A stretch of DNA of 64,000 nt, taken from Micromussa lordhowensis (taxonomy: Eukaryota; Cnidaria; Anthozoa; Scleractinia; Lobophylliidae). The DNA lies in assembly GCA_964020085.1 (NCBI GenBank), contig OZ026604.1, forward strand, positions 21,013,894-21,077,893. The letters are read 5' to 3'. Shown here piece by piece: positions 46,550 through 57,399 of the stretch (positions within the stretch are counted from its first letter, which is position 1; each line of letters begins with the position of its first letter). The position numbers and the translations under genes are program-made. The notes below the pieces were generated by a model. It searched no databases and was not told the DNA's origin. It saw only the letters and a list, made by a program, of their open reading frames with translations.

Positions 46550-47908
46550 TTACTCCATCTCACAGCCTGAAGAGTGGGGAGAGTTTCTCCGAGATGGTGC
46601 AGTACTGGATGACAGAGACTCCATATGTTCATCTGAGAGGGCGATATCCTGACTCATAGTTTCTTTTGTTGTGATCAGTTTGGAAATCTCATCTTGTCTT
46701 TCCTTGATGGCGGTGATTTCCAAGCTGAATCCATGATCTTTAGCAAGATCCAAAGCACTGTGGGCATGTTTCAAGGCTGCCTGCAAATTGTTCTGCCTAT
46801 AATTTAGATCACATCGAGCCACCAAGAGCTGTATTTTCTGTCCCGCCTTCATCTCATCCTCAAACTTCTCTTCAACAGTTCTGAGGCAGTTCTCGGCCTC
46901 CTCAATAGACCTCGTGCATGTGATTTGGGAACGGGTTGCTTTTGTGCGGCAGTTCAGGTCCAGCAAAGCGAGCTTAACAAGACCAAAGTGATGTTTCACA
47001 ATGTAAACACTGCTACCATCCAGCTCAATGCAGAGGTCTATACAGTGTTTCATGTATTCCTTCGCTCGCTCTACAAACCCCTCACGTGCTGACCGATCGA
47101 GCGGAAATATCGAAGAGACAAATTTTGTCAGGTTGCTTGCCATTTCATAGAAAATCAGAGCCTTGAGAAAACGAGAGTTTCCGCTTCGAGAATTCTGCTC
47201 AGCAATCGCTATACTGTCTTCTGCCTTTCCGTGCTTGTTCTGGCGCCGGTAGAAGCCAGTCAAATGCAGGTGGGCCATGGTCACCAGGAAGTTTCTCATA
47301 TGCATTTCCTCTTTCGTTTTCTCCAGCCTTTCCAAAGCTTCTAGAACCATGGCTTCTGCATTCTCCAGATCGTTCTGGTAACTAACCACCACGCTCTTTT
47401 CAATCAAAATTAAAAGTTCGAACTCTAGATTGCCTTGTTTTCCCTTTATGATGGCATCTGCGACGCTGTTAAAGTCTTTCCAGTTCCCGCTGTCTCGCAA
47501 GGGATGAAGTCTATTAAGTACAGCGAAGAATTCGCTCGTCTTTTGTTTGGAATCACCTGAAGCAGTCGGAAAGATTTCCGGCGAATTATACCTGGCGATC
47601 TCTTCATCGCTCTCGCTGGAACCTCTTTTTGAGCACAGCTTTGGATGTGGTCTCAGTTTTCGCTGCCGAAATCTGATCTTACTCTGCTTTCTCTTCGTTC
47701 CACGCCATTCCCCACCATCTTGGATGGCTGTCGTTCGAAACCCTGTTCCTCTCGATCGAGACGCTGTTGACGGCTCCCCAAACTCAAGACATCTACAATA
47801 GTTATTTACAGTGTTTCCATCACCAATAACCACGGTGTTGAAGTTACAGTGGGTAAAATGTAGTGGAAAATCGCCTTCATTTCGCCCAGCTAATTGGTAA
47901 ACCGCCAT
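46550..47908 (-). CDS. Intronless TPR protein with N-terminal RHIM-like motif
   Basis: One uninterrupted 452-residue frame from ATG (47906-47908, AAAATGG context) to TAA. Residues 20-37 read HCNFNTVVIGDGNTVNNY, a short hydrophobic-G-D-x-N pattern like RHIM amyloid motifs ([IV]-Q-[IVL]-G-x-x-N), with Val in place of Gln. A basic, Arg-rich segment follows (about 50-95), then TPR-like helices from LNRLHPLRDSGNWKDF (about 130) to KDHGFSLE (about 405), and a Ser-rich tail. The TPR block is homologous to the 14831-16608 exon and to the gene at 50933-52525. Family knowledge: RHIM-like motifs nucleate signalling amyloids in innate immunity (RIPK1/3, TRIF, Imd). Here that is inference; the TPR family itself has no name known to me. 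Intronlessness suggests a retrocopy origin. Confidence 0.85.
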   Translation of the reverse strand: MAVYQLAGRNEGDFPLHFTHCNFNTVVIGDGNTVNNYCRCLEFGEPSTASRSRGTGFRTTAIQDGGEWRGTKRKQSKIRFRQRKLRPHPKLCSKRGSSESDEEIARYNSPEIFPTASGDSKQKTSEFFAVLNRLHPLRDSGNWKDFNSVADAIIKGKQGNLEFELLILIEKSVVVSYQNDLENAEAMVLEALERLEKTKEEMHMRNFLVTMAHLHLTGFYRRQNKHGKAEDSIAIAEQNSRSGNSRFLKALIFYEMASNLTKFVSSIFPLDRSAREGFVERAKEYMKHCIDLCIELDGSSVYIVKHHFGLVKLALLDLNCRTKATRSQITCTRSIEEAENCLRTVEEKFEDEMKAGQKIQLLVARCDLNYRQNNLQAALKHAHSALDLAKDHGFSLEITAIKERQDEISKLITTKETMSQDIALSDEHMESLSSSTAPSRRNSPHSSGCEME

Positions 47909-50900
47909 TTTGACAAGCGCGCGGGAAGTTCAAGCAGACACAACAATGACAATGTCATGAGTGTTTTGATAGAAAGTGGATTTTGATTGGTTCGGTGGAG
48001 GATTATTGAGCCCGCATACCGAAAATCGAAAGAGCAGCGAGGGATGGAGAGTAATGGCGGATGGCGGGAAGAATTAGGTTCGAACGTATTCCAAGATTTG
48101 TCCTGTTTATTCACGCTCTTGGCGAAAGTCGCCAATTGTAAGTGGCGAAGCGTATTTCAGTGGATGGAAAATAAACGGTACGTATGATTTCTTTGCTTAA
48201 AAGGCTGTTATTTACCTTTACGTTCAAGAAACTGTCACTGTGTCACAAACGCTAATGTATTTTTGGAGAGAAGATAATTTTTGAGAACCTCCGCCATAAA
48301 GATACTATGTTGAGGCTGATATTATAGAATAAGTTTTGAAAGCCTTTTCTTCAAATCTTACTTCCCGCCATATGACTGACCCTGGCGTGACAAGAAAAGT
48401 CACGCAATATCATAGTTTTAGAGCATCAATTTCCAGGATTAAACGCAAGTATTGTGTATTTATTACTTCATATTTGGCAGGGTTATTTGGCATTTTCAAA
48501 TTACTTCATATTTGACAAAATTGTGTGTGTTTTGGTGACTTTTTACCAATGAGGACACATTGTGATGCTTATCGTAAGGAATTTTAATCCATTAGCGGTC
48601 AAACCTGGACATATCTGTTTCAGTGTACCTGGCTGTCATTGAAATCACAGTATTCTACTTATATTTTGTGGCTCTACATGATTCCAGGATTAGAATCTGA
48701 GGTATTTTACACATTGCCAGATATTTTGACAGAGTCATTCACTAAATAAAGTGATGTTTTAGTCCTGAAAATCACCAATGATTTGAGAAAAAATTATAAG
48801 TGTCCACTGAGACCACTGAATAAACATGGTGCTCAGTAGGTTGAATGGTGTGGTACACCCTAAGGTTTCATCCACAGACTTACAATTTAGAACCATTTAA
48901 TGTGTGCCATATGAACAGTACCTGACTTAAAAGAGCTGTTCAGGAGCTTTCATTTGAATGGTCAACTCTGGGGTTTAACCCACAGACTTGTTTACACCCG
49001 CTTTCAGTGTTAACTACATAGGCAACATCTTTCGACCATTTCTCAGCGTGCTATATAAGTGGCTGAAAGACCGTTTAATTGTGAAACTGGCAATTTTTCC
49101 GGTTATTAGCGGAAGAAATGACAAATGATAATTATTGACCTCAAGTGGCTGAAGAAGACTGTGGACTTTGCATGTTTCCCGATTTACAGGATAAATCAAA
49201 CGATTTGAGTGTAGTCAATCACCTTTCAACAGTGACTTCCTGTAGAATTGGGTCATTACCACTTTCAATATTCAAAAGATGTAAACATTCAAAACAGTCA
49301 ATTTATCTCTCACAGAATGACTTCTTGATACTCCTAGCCTTATTCTGATGTGAAATAAATCCATCTTTCATGACTAAAGGTCAAGTTCGACTGTAAAGAA
49401 GTCTGTGGTGCTACATTTCTTATGTAGGCCAGGTTACATAGGATGTTGAGAGACAACGGTCGAAAGATGTCGCCTATGCAAGTAACACTGAAAGTGGGTG
49501 TTAACAGCGCAACGTGAAAATACTGCACCATAACTTTCATTTGAATGGTCACACACTAGGATTTAAAAGTTAGAACTACTCTGTTCAGCATAATACACAC
49601 TATCGCATGAGATTTCATTTGAATAGTCACTCACTAGCATTTCCGCTTGAGTCTGCTTGAGTCACTTTGTACAACATAAGCATAATCTCATAAAAGTATT
49701 GTTCATTATTTTTCTTGTGATGGCATGTACAACACCTTGGCATGATCTCTATGACACCATCAACATATAATGTCCAATGAAGCTCTTACCCCCACCTTAC
49801 AGATAGTAGCCTGTCTGTATTCCCTTTCTCTGGCAACCCCTGCACTAAAAACTAAATTTCTAGATATGCCCCCCCCCCCTTGCCCATGAAAAATATAACA
49901 TGTTTTCCCGTGTTTGCTAAAGTCACATATTTGTTGTTGTTGTTGTTTGCCTTCTATATTTTTTTGTGTTTCCTCCATTGCAGTACGTGCAGCACAAAGG
50001 TTCTCATTCACTCCCCGAGGACTGTCCTTGATAAATATCCCTGGGGTATACCCATGGAAATTTCAGGTATGTATCTAGTAAAGTGAGTCCTAACACTGAC
50101 ATGTAATTCTGATATGTTCATATTTTTATTATTTTGGACTATTTACATATTTTTTACACTGTTGAAATTACAGTACTTGTATAACAAGAAAAAACTGTGC
50201 AGAAATGAGTGAATAATTTTTTTGGTTTCAATTCACGAGATGTAGTAAGTGCACTGTCACAAGAATGACCAAAGAAATGCCACTTGTGACGAAAATAATT
50301 TTGGTCAGACGAAAGTCCATGATTTCAGCACTTGGTAATTTGCACAACAACAGTACTAGGTCTTCTGTACAATAATATAGGAGTTATGGAGTTGAAAAAA
50401 ATAAAATACGGATATTTACAAGGTAATCAGGATGATGAACAATGATGATGAATAAACGACTGAAATTTACGAGCTCTTTTGTACCAAAATAGTATATATA
50501 GAATTTTTTGACCCGTAGATAAGACTATATATAAATCAACTAATATATCTATAAGAGAAAGGTTGAACTGCAGCCTGAAATAATCTGGTGATAACTTAAT
50601 TTTAAAATGGAAAAGTACTGTAATGTCGCCCATGGGTCAAGGCGAAATAAACAGACCATCACTGTCACGAACTGAGGATAATTGTTCTACACTGTATTAG
50701 AGCCACACTGAAAATCCCTCATAAACACACAAAATAAAGGCTATAGAATGAAAAGCGACAAAGACGCCTTCAGTTTTAACTTACTTGTTAGGAAAATCTC
50801 TATTGCAGTCTATAACCACAGGAAATTCGGCCTACAACAAGAATAGCCGACTGTTTCTGATAATGTCACAAGGAAAACCGGAAAATTCCCATACACGGTT

Positions 50901-50932
50901 GGCACTCGACTCGTAGCTTCGCTACGGTGTCT
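47909..50932. other. Spacer between the two intronless TPR genes
   Basis: Upstream of 47908 there is about 270 bp of promoter-like sequence with ATTGG boxes. A short + strand ORF (47987-48187) ending near a GTACGT donor is not supported further. The rest holds family E repeat units and an inverted-repeat element at 48991-49503. 3' UTR of the 50933 gene lies at the right end. Confidence 0.5.
48991..49503. mobile_element. Inverted-repeat element inserted among family E repeats
   Basis: Left end TTTACACCCGCTTTCAGTGT and right-end complement TTAACACCCACTTTCAGTGT; arms continue CATAGGC-ACATCTTTCGACC. Family E sequence flanks it on both sides. 513 bp, non-coding. Confidence 0.8.
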
Positions 50933-52525
50933 TTACGTGGCTCTTTGCAAACCCTTTAAGGCAGTGTACTTCTCATCAGAATCGGTTGAAGTCGGCGATG
51001 AGCTGTAGCCACTTGGTAGAGCCTTTACATGTACTGGGAGCTTGTCTTGCCTTGTCGTGGAGGCACATTGACGACATATTTGATCCAAATGATCTTGAGC
51101 TGGGACGGTTTCCAGCTCAAATCCATATTGCTTTGCGATTTTAAGAGCCTGACGTGCCGAATCCTCAGCTAAAGCGTAGTCGCGCTTCAAGAAGTAAAGT
51201 TCTGATTCTGTCATCGAGCACTTAACTCTTGCAGCTACCGGAGAATTTTCGGGATCACGGTGACTGCGATGATATTCTTCGAGGTGCTTTTCTGCTTGTC
51301 TTGCACACCGCTTCTTCACTCTTTCACACTGACCTGCTTGGGAATGGCCGTTAGTTGTCGGAAGTGACATTCGAGCCAAATACAGTAGTGCAAAACTTTG
51401 TCTCGCCGTGTACAAGTGGCGTTCATCCGCCAGTTTCCTGCACATGTCGATACAACGACCAAGCAGTCTGCACGCCTCCCTGTTGCAGTGCGTTGTATCG
51501 TTTGTCATTGTTGCGAACGCCATATGCCAGCGCGCTCGTTCGTATTCAAGAAGCGTGAGAGCGAATTCGGCCATGGCTGAATTGACGTTCTTTAACCTCT
51601 CGCCCCTCTCCTTTGCGTCTTCCAGGCATTTAAACGCCTTCCCCAGCTTCCTCTTGGGTAGCCTTCGACATATGCTTGCGGAAGCAACTTTTCCAAGTAC
51701 AACCAAAACATCCTGTGACGCATCACTGATCTTACTTGCTTCATTATTTACAATGTTTAGACACTGTTTTGCCTTTCTGTTTGCTGCCTTTAATTGTTTC
51801 TGATATGTTAGCTTGACACTTTCTTCGTGCAGGAGAAGGCATTTAATCTCCGGGTGTCTGTCGTATTTGGCTTGAAGCTGAAGTAGGGTTTCGTTGAATT
51901 TCGGCCATTCCCCTCTGTCGCGCAAAGGATACAGCTGATCCACTATTCCCGACATCACTTCAAACACCTTTGCATTTCGAGGTTGTACTTCCACGGACGG
52001 TAACTGAAGAGGTAATGGAAATAACTGTACCCTCGGAACACTTCTCTGAATATTCGGATCAGTTTGTTCTGGATGGCTTGTCTGGCCGCTGGTAAATGTT
52101 ACGTTTCCAATAGCCACAATATTACAATCTTGTACGCTGATATTATACGGACCAGCGGAAACATTGCTAATCGGGGTTTCTGCATCGACTGTATTCCGTT
52201 CCTCTGGCTCTATAGTGGCATAAACCACCGTGATATTCGGCTCCATTCTTTGCTCTGGTGTCTGGATGTTGATCGTAGTGTCGTCGCTGATCACCACATT
52301 ATGGACATTGGAAATGTCGATGTTGTTTGTGGAAGTTCTTGCATTCGGCGACTCCATCAAAGTCCTTTCGCCTCTTTCGGCACAGTTATCTCCCTGATTC
52401 CGGTGGAGTTTCGAGTCGTCGCCGTTAGGACGATCTTCAATTTGGATTTTGTGCTTATTTTCGGTTTGCCTTGAATCGGCATCACCCCCGGGGTTCGAAA
52501 AAAGTGAACTGAAAACTCTTCCCAT
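50933..52525 (-). CDS. Intronless TPR protein with two RHIM-like motifs and possible N-myristoylation
   Basis: One 530-residue frame, ATG at 52523-52525. The N-terminus MGRVFSSLFS fits a myristoylation signal (Gly2, Ser6). Residues 70-87 (DISNVHNVVISDDTTINI) and 130-144 (SVQDCNIVAIGNVTF) resemble the hydrophobic strand motif of the neighbouring gene. TPR-like helices run from about 193 (QLYPLRDRGEWPKF) to about 490 (IAKQYGFELE), followed by a Ser/Thr-rich tail. Same family as the 46550-47908 gene, same strand, 3 kb apart, so they are tandem paralogues. A membrane-anchored sensor or adaptor is a reasonable guess and no more. Confidence 0.85.
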   Translation of the reverse strand: MGRVFSSLFSNPGGDADSRQTENKHKIQIEDRPNGDDSKLHRNQGDNCAERGERTLMESPNARTSTNNIDISNVHNVVISDDTTINIQTPEQRMEPNITVVYATIEPEERNTVDAETPISNVSAGPYNISVQDCNIVAIGNVTFTSGQTSHPEQTDPNIQRSVPRVQLFPLPLQLPSVEVQPRNAKVFEVMSGIVDQLYPLRDRGEWPKFNETLLQLQAKYDRHPEIKCLLLHEESVKLTYQKQLKAANRKAKQCLNIVNNEASKISDASQDVLVVLGKVASASICRRLPKRKLGKAFKCLEDAKERGERLKNVNSAMAEFALTLLEYERARWHMAFATMTNDTTHCNREACRLLGRCIDMCRKLADERHLYTARQSFALLYLARMSLPTTNGHSQAGQCERVKKRCARQAEKHLEEYHRSHRDPENSPVAARVKCSMTESELYFLKRDYALAEDSARQALKIAKQYGFELETVPAQDHLDQICRQCASTTRQDKLPVHVKALPSGYSSSPTSTDSDEKYTALKGLQRAT

Positions 52526-52974
52526 TGTTTCTGTAGCCTGACGAAGCTTGTGGCTTGATTACGGGGAGAAATCGAATTGTCCAGCGTGACATGGGAAGAT
52601 AAACGTAGCTGGACTTTAACTAGTCTAATTTGAAAGTGGAACTCTTCCTGGAGGGATTTGTTTTTGTAGACGTGAAAATATCGAGCCCACTCAGAAACCG
52701 GCTATTTACTTAAATTTAAAGGCCAATCAGTTTAGCTCTAGCCTGAGTGACGTAGTTTGCAACGCATTCATCTCGTTCCCTGGGCTTACCTGTCTCTCTT
52801 AGCCGGCAAAGCCTCGACAAGAGGTAGTTCTGGAGACACATATCTTGAGACACTATTTGTAATACTAAGTGTCTTTACTCGTATAGAGACAATTTACTTG
52901 AAAATAGAGCGCATCCACTGCCCAAAAATGAGAAACGTCCACTTCCGGTTGCCGTACGTCGCTTAAAAACGCCT

Positions 52975-53200
52975 TTGCTTAAGCTCCCTAATATCTGTTC
53001 CGGGAAACGAACAGTTTTCCGAGAGATAAGCTCTAGGCAAACTGTGAGCTTTCATTGCGTTTTTTTACCGTTTAAATATTTTTTCGCAACTCACGGAATC
53101 TTTTGAAAATAGGGGAATATCCGTCACTCGGATATTTCCCAGTTTTATATAAGACATTCAGTCACGTGGTGCGTTTAAACTAAGCGCGTCCGAGGGAAAA
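52975..53200. repeat. Dispersed repeat family C, copy 3
   Basis: TATCTGTTCCGGGAAACGAA, GGATATTTCCCAGTTTTA and CAGTCACGTGGTGCGTTTAA match the copies at 3430 and 45010. It directly precedes a family A element. Confidence 0.6.
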
Positions 53201-53216
53201 TATTTGATAGTTATAA

Positions 53217-53220
53217 TTAA

Positions 53221-53255
<35 letters not shown>

Positions 53256-53265
53256 ATAGATAGCC

Positions 53266-53298
<33 letters not shown>

Positions 53299-53299
53299 A

Positions 53300-53336
<37 letters not shown>

Positions 53337-53485
53337 TTTTATTAAAAACGCCCTCAAAAAATAAAGAACTAGACTACAATGAAAACAAAAAGGCCCAAAA
53401 AATCACGCATACACACGCCATTTTTGTAGATCATGGTATAATGCCTCATATAGCATGATGGCTAAGCCAATCAATAAAAAGTCTC

Positions 53486-53519
<34 letters not shown>

Positions 53520-53521
53520 TG
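53217..53521 (-). mobile_element. MITE-like repeat, family A copy 2 (inverted)
   Basis: Full-length reverse copy of 79-376: palindrome end at 53217-53340 (arms AACAATTATTCCATGAGCGC), then the body to CAATGATCCAGTTTTTAATA. Confidence 0.85.
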
Positions 53522-55053
53522 TAAAGTATTACCTTTACCTCTATATCAATGCCTTGAGTGTCATTTTTGATATGGGGGCGCTTTTTGGAATATTGTTGCC
53601 GTTGAAAAAAAACCCCGGTCCTTAATGGGGAGTGGTTATTAGAAAGTGGGTGATCTTTGGAAGGACTGAAGGCGCTAAATCGAATCATTACGTAATAACG
53701 CGCTGAATTGTTGTTCTGCTCGACGTTCATGCTGCTGCGTTCGTGGTTTATATAACGTTTCAAATGATTCGAGGGTGCGACTTCTGCGTGAAGGTTTATG
53801 AGAATATTTTTGGCGCCAATATTTGTTTTTCCTGACGTGACATCACGACCTATACTAGAACCTGGACACCTTTCGGATTTTCTGCTTTTCTGATTTTTTT
53901 CTGAAGTTCAATTTCAGGGGAATCAAGCGCCAGAATAGAAAACAAAAAGTTGGACTAATATGTATCCTTTAGAGAGATACACAAAACCGTAAAAAAACTG
54001 TAGGTGATATAGATACTTTAGTTTTGAAATTTGTCCTGCACTCTTGACCTATAATTCCACGGGATCGCATTACCCCTTGGAAATCACCATTATGTGGTTG
54101 TTAAAATCAATTTAGTTTTTCGAGAGAACTCATGACAAGTCTTTCCTAGTAAAAAAAAGCAATCCAGCTCTATCATAAATGTCAATTTACTTAGTAATCT
54201 GAAGGTGTAACAGTTGCGATTTATTCCAAGCTAACGTAAAATACATTTGCAGTATTCCGTACTGCGCACTCTCGAGAGTTTGTTTGCGTTTTTTGTTTTG
54301 CTTGATTTAAGTCATCACAAAATTTAAACATTTCGCAACTACTTATATAAAGTAAATTCCAAGTTTCAAAACAACCCTATTATGGAATCGAAGCGGTCGA
54401 AGCTTTCTGCTTCGTTTTTTCTTATATCACTTGGTGAAACAATTTCGCAGCTGTAAAAATCAATGAAGCTGTTGGAAAAAGAATTTGAAAGGCCTCAAAG
54501 ATAAGGTATGTGGTTCGTAACGAATAACATCGATTCGCATTCTAATTGACTGGAAACTTATAACGTTTATAAACATTAGGGCGTTGAGACTGCGCAGTAC
54601 GGACTGGAAATCATCTTTATCTAACCCATGTGTTTATTGCTGTAATTCACCGCCGTCTGTATTGACAAGACAACAATAGGAGGGATTAATATTTTGGGAA
54701 AAATACGAAATTTTTAATGAGCTTCATCTTAATATACACGCAGCTGTACTAAATTGTCAATCATGCTAGCTTCCTTGATTAACTCTCTTAATTCTTATGT
54801 GGATGAAATATCTTAGAATCATAAATCTACCAAAACAAATGTAAATACAGATACAACGAAATTGAATCATCATTTTTGGTTAAATGGAAGGCCGTGTTCA
54901 CACTAGATATAAAGTTGAGTTTACACTACATATAAGGATGGGTTCACACTAGAAGAACAAAACACGTAACGCTGAAGGATCCGCGGTTCTTGTATCTCTT
55001 GCGCATGCGCCTGAAATAGTAAATAAAACCATTCATTAATAAATATACATTTT

Positions 55054-55054
55054 G

Positions 55055-55085
<31 letters not shown>

Positions 55086-55317
55086 GAGAGTTTTCATTGG
55101 CTTAGCCATCATGGGCTATGAGCCATTATACCATGCTCTACAAATATGGTAAGCGTACGCATGATTTTTTTGAGGCGTTTTTGTTTTTTGTTTTTTAAGT
55201 TTAGTTTGCTATATTTTTGGGGCGTTTTTAATAAAACAATTATTCCACTCGCCCTTGTTGGATATGAGATGATTATAGCCAACTCATATCCAACACGTGC
55301 TTGTGGAGTAATTGTTA
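55054..55317 (+). mobile_element. MITE-like repeat, family A copy 3, palindrome centre deleted
   Basis: Starts AAAACTGGATCATTGGATAA and ends GGAGTAATTGTTAA. The central part of the palindrome (the CGAGG-GCGC core) is missing relative to the other two copies. Confidence 0.8.
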
Positions 55318-55849
55318 AATATACATCAGTATTATACTGATCAGTCTCTCTCCATAGAAAATTTAATTATTTAAGTTGTTCAGATCATGAGAATAGCGGA
55401 ACTGATAGCTATTCAAATTCTCTCAATTAAGGCACTATGGAATATAAGGAAAAACGTGAGGAGAATTCTCTTGATTTAAAGCTTGTTTGCTTGGCTATGG
55501 CTTTGCAGATTGTTATCAGAATTTTATCATGTAAAGTTATTCGGTATCAAAACATTAGTGTTTGTAGGAAATCGTTTCAATGTTGTAAAACACAAGACAG
55601 AAGTAGATTCTCCACCAAAGAGAAACCTTTTTCTAGTATGAACGTTTTGAACTAGCTCCACAGAAGGCAGAAGAATCATTTGTTATTGACGGTATAAGCT
55701 TTTGGGTCAGATTTCGCTCTGAGAACAAGATTTGGGTATTACTTCAACTTATGCACAGAAAAATTGGCGATCTCTCTTTTACTACATAAACAAAGCAACA
55801 ACATAGAGGCATGCTCAGTGATACGCGGAGAACGAAAGGACCTTTTATT

Positions 55850-55921
55850 TTCATTATCATTATCACTATCGTTATCGTTATCATTATTATTATTATTATT
55901 ATTACTATTATTATTATTTAA
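55850..55921. repeat. (TTA)n/(TTATCA)n microsatellite
   Basis: ATTATCATTATCACTATCG-type units grading into ATT repeats. Encodes an Asn run in a spurious - strand ORF. Confidence 0.9.
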
Positions 55922-57399
55922 GGGCAGATCCTCATCGGGGTAACTACCCAGAGTGCTTCCCCTCATTTTTGCTATAATAATCCCATTTTTTTTAACTTTT
56001 GCTTCTTCTAATGGGGGTGGCAAGCCACCGAATTCACCCTTCCCCCCTAAATCCCCCACTGATGTGGTGTATCCACACAAAATAGCTTGACTTTGCTTAT
56101 ATTGGATCTGACGACTTTCTAAAATTATTATGGATGTTGACACTCACTGTTCTTGAGCCACGGACAGTTAACAGTCTCAACCACAATGCCCACAGTTGGC
56201 GATGTTACCGTTTCCTCTAGCTTCTTCGTAGCAATTTTCGTAGCAGATTTCATTACAAGGTTGTCGTGGCCTCAAAAAGTCGTTGGCTTCTTTGCTGTTC
56301 TCGCGAACATCGAAGGGATTCATTCGTCCTGTATGAAAAGACACGAGGTTGATGTCATTTATTTCGTCTACTTGTTAAACTTTGCATACGTGTTTTCTAG
56401 GGTTTAATGATGACAAGGCAATTAAAATTTTAATTAAGAAAACGACAACAGTTTTAAGTTTACAAGACATGTATCGACGGAAACTTCTGTCACCTTCAGT
56501 TAATTAATGTGCAGAGCGTTGGAAGTTGAATTTATAAGTAGGAAAAATACTAATTGTGCTAGTAATAGAACAAGCTTCTTTGAATCAACAATTACACCAT
56601 GTAAGTCTTAAAATATCCTTTGAATTCTCGCATTGTCACGTTTTATGTAAATTCTGTTATTACTAGCATAATATATAGATTTAGGTCAACCTAAAAGCGG
56701 AGCTCCTGTAGCCCGATTAGGCTTATCCAGGATAAGGTTGAATTTTGAGTTCAGTTTTGTAACTTTGCTGCAAGGTTTTCTGCATATTGTTTGGTGTTTA
56801 GTTTTTCTTTCAACTGAAATGAACTGCTTTTTTCAATCCAGAAGTCAAACGAGTGGATTAAAAAATCAAAACATTATCAGAGGAAATTGTGAAAATTACT
56901 TTGATTGTTTAATAAAGAATTGCCAAAAACTATTGGGCTAAAATATTATCTGAATGATGTTAACATGTGAGCATTGTTCCAAGGTTTTATCATTGCATTG
57001 ACCCTATTGCGTAGTACTAGTTGTAGTTAAATAAATTAGCCAGAAATCTTCCAGTTTGGAAATCTTCCAGTTTCCACGTAAACACGACAAACGTTACTCC
57101 TTTAGCTGACCTAGCATATTGTGTAGCCGCGTTGAGCTCCAGAAAGCACGCGAAAAATTAAGCCTCCTTTTGGTTTAGAGGTCCCCTTATGGCCGCCATC
57201 TTGCGCGACTCCACCGTCGTCGTCGTCGTCGTCGTTGTCGTCGCCGTCGTGCGTACGCGCCCACGAGCAATACCGCTGTCCATGATTAACCATGAGAAAA
57301 TCCATACATGGGTTTCTTTTTCCTATATGGTTATGGGGCTCCGCGTGGCGGCCCTTCGGGCCGCCGGAGCTCCGCTATTACTTGTCTGCTAATATCAAG

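Larger units (their letters stand above)
52526..56670. other. Region upstream of the 50933 gene: repeats and no recognised gene
   Basis: Contains presumed promoter (to about 52760, with an ATTGG box reading on the - strand), family C copy (52975-53200), family A copies (53217-53521, 55054-55317) and a TTA/TCA microsatellite (55850-55921). ORFs at 53494-53763, 55437-55655, 55739-56143 and 56153-56407 show no support. Confidence 0.5.

Noticed and set aside
47547..47801. Plus-strand ORF
   Set aside because: Antisense shadow of the intronless TPR gene.
51355..52474. Plus-strand ORFs of 60-136 residues
   Set aside because: Antisense shadows of the 530-residue TPR gene.
55739..56143. Minus-strand ORF with Asn run
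   Set aside because: The Asn/Asp run comes from a microsatellite; the rest matches nothing.
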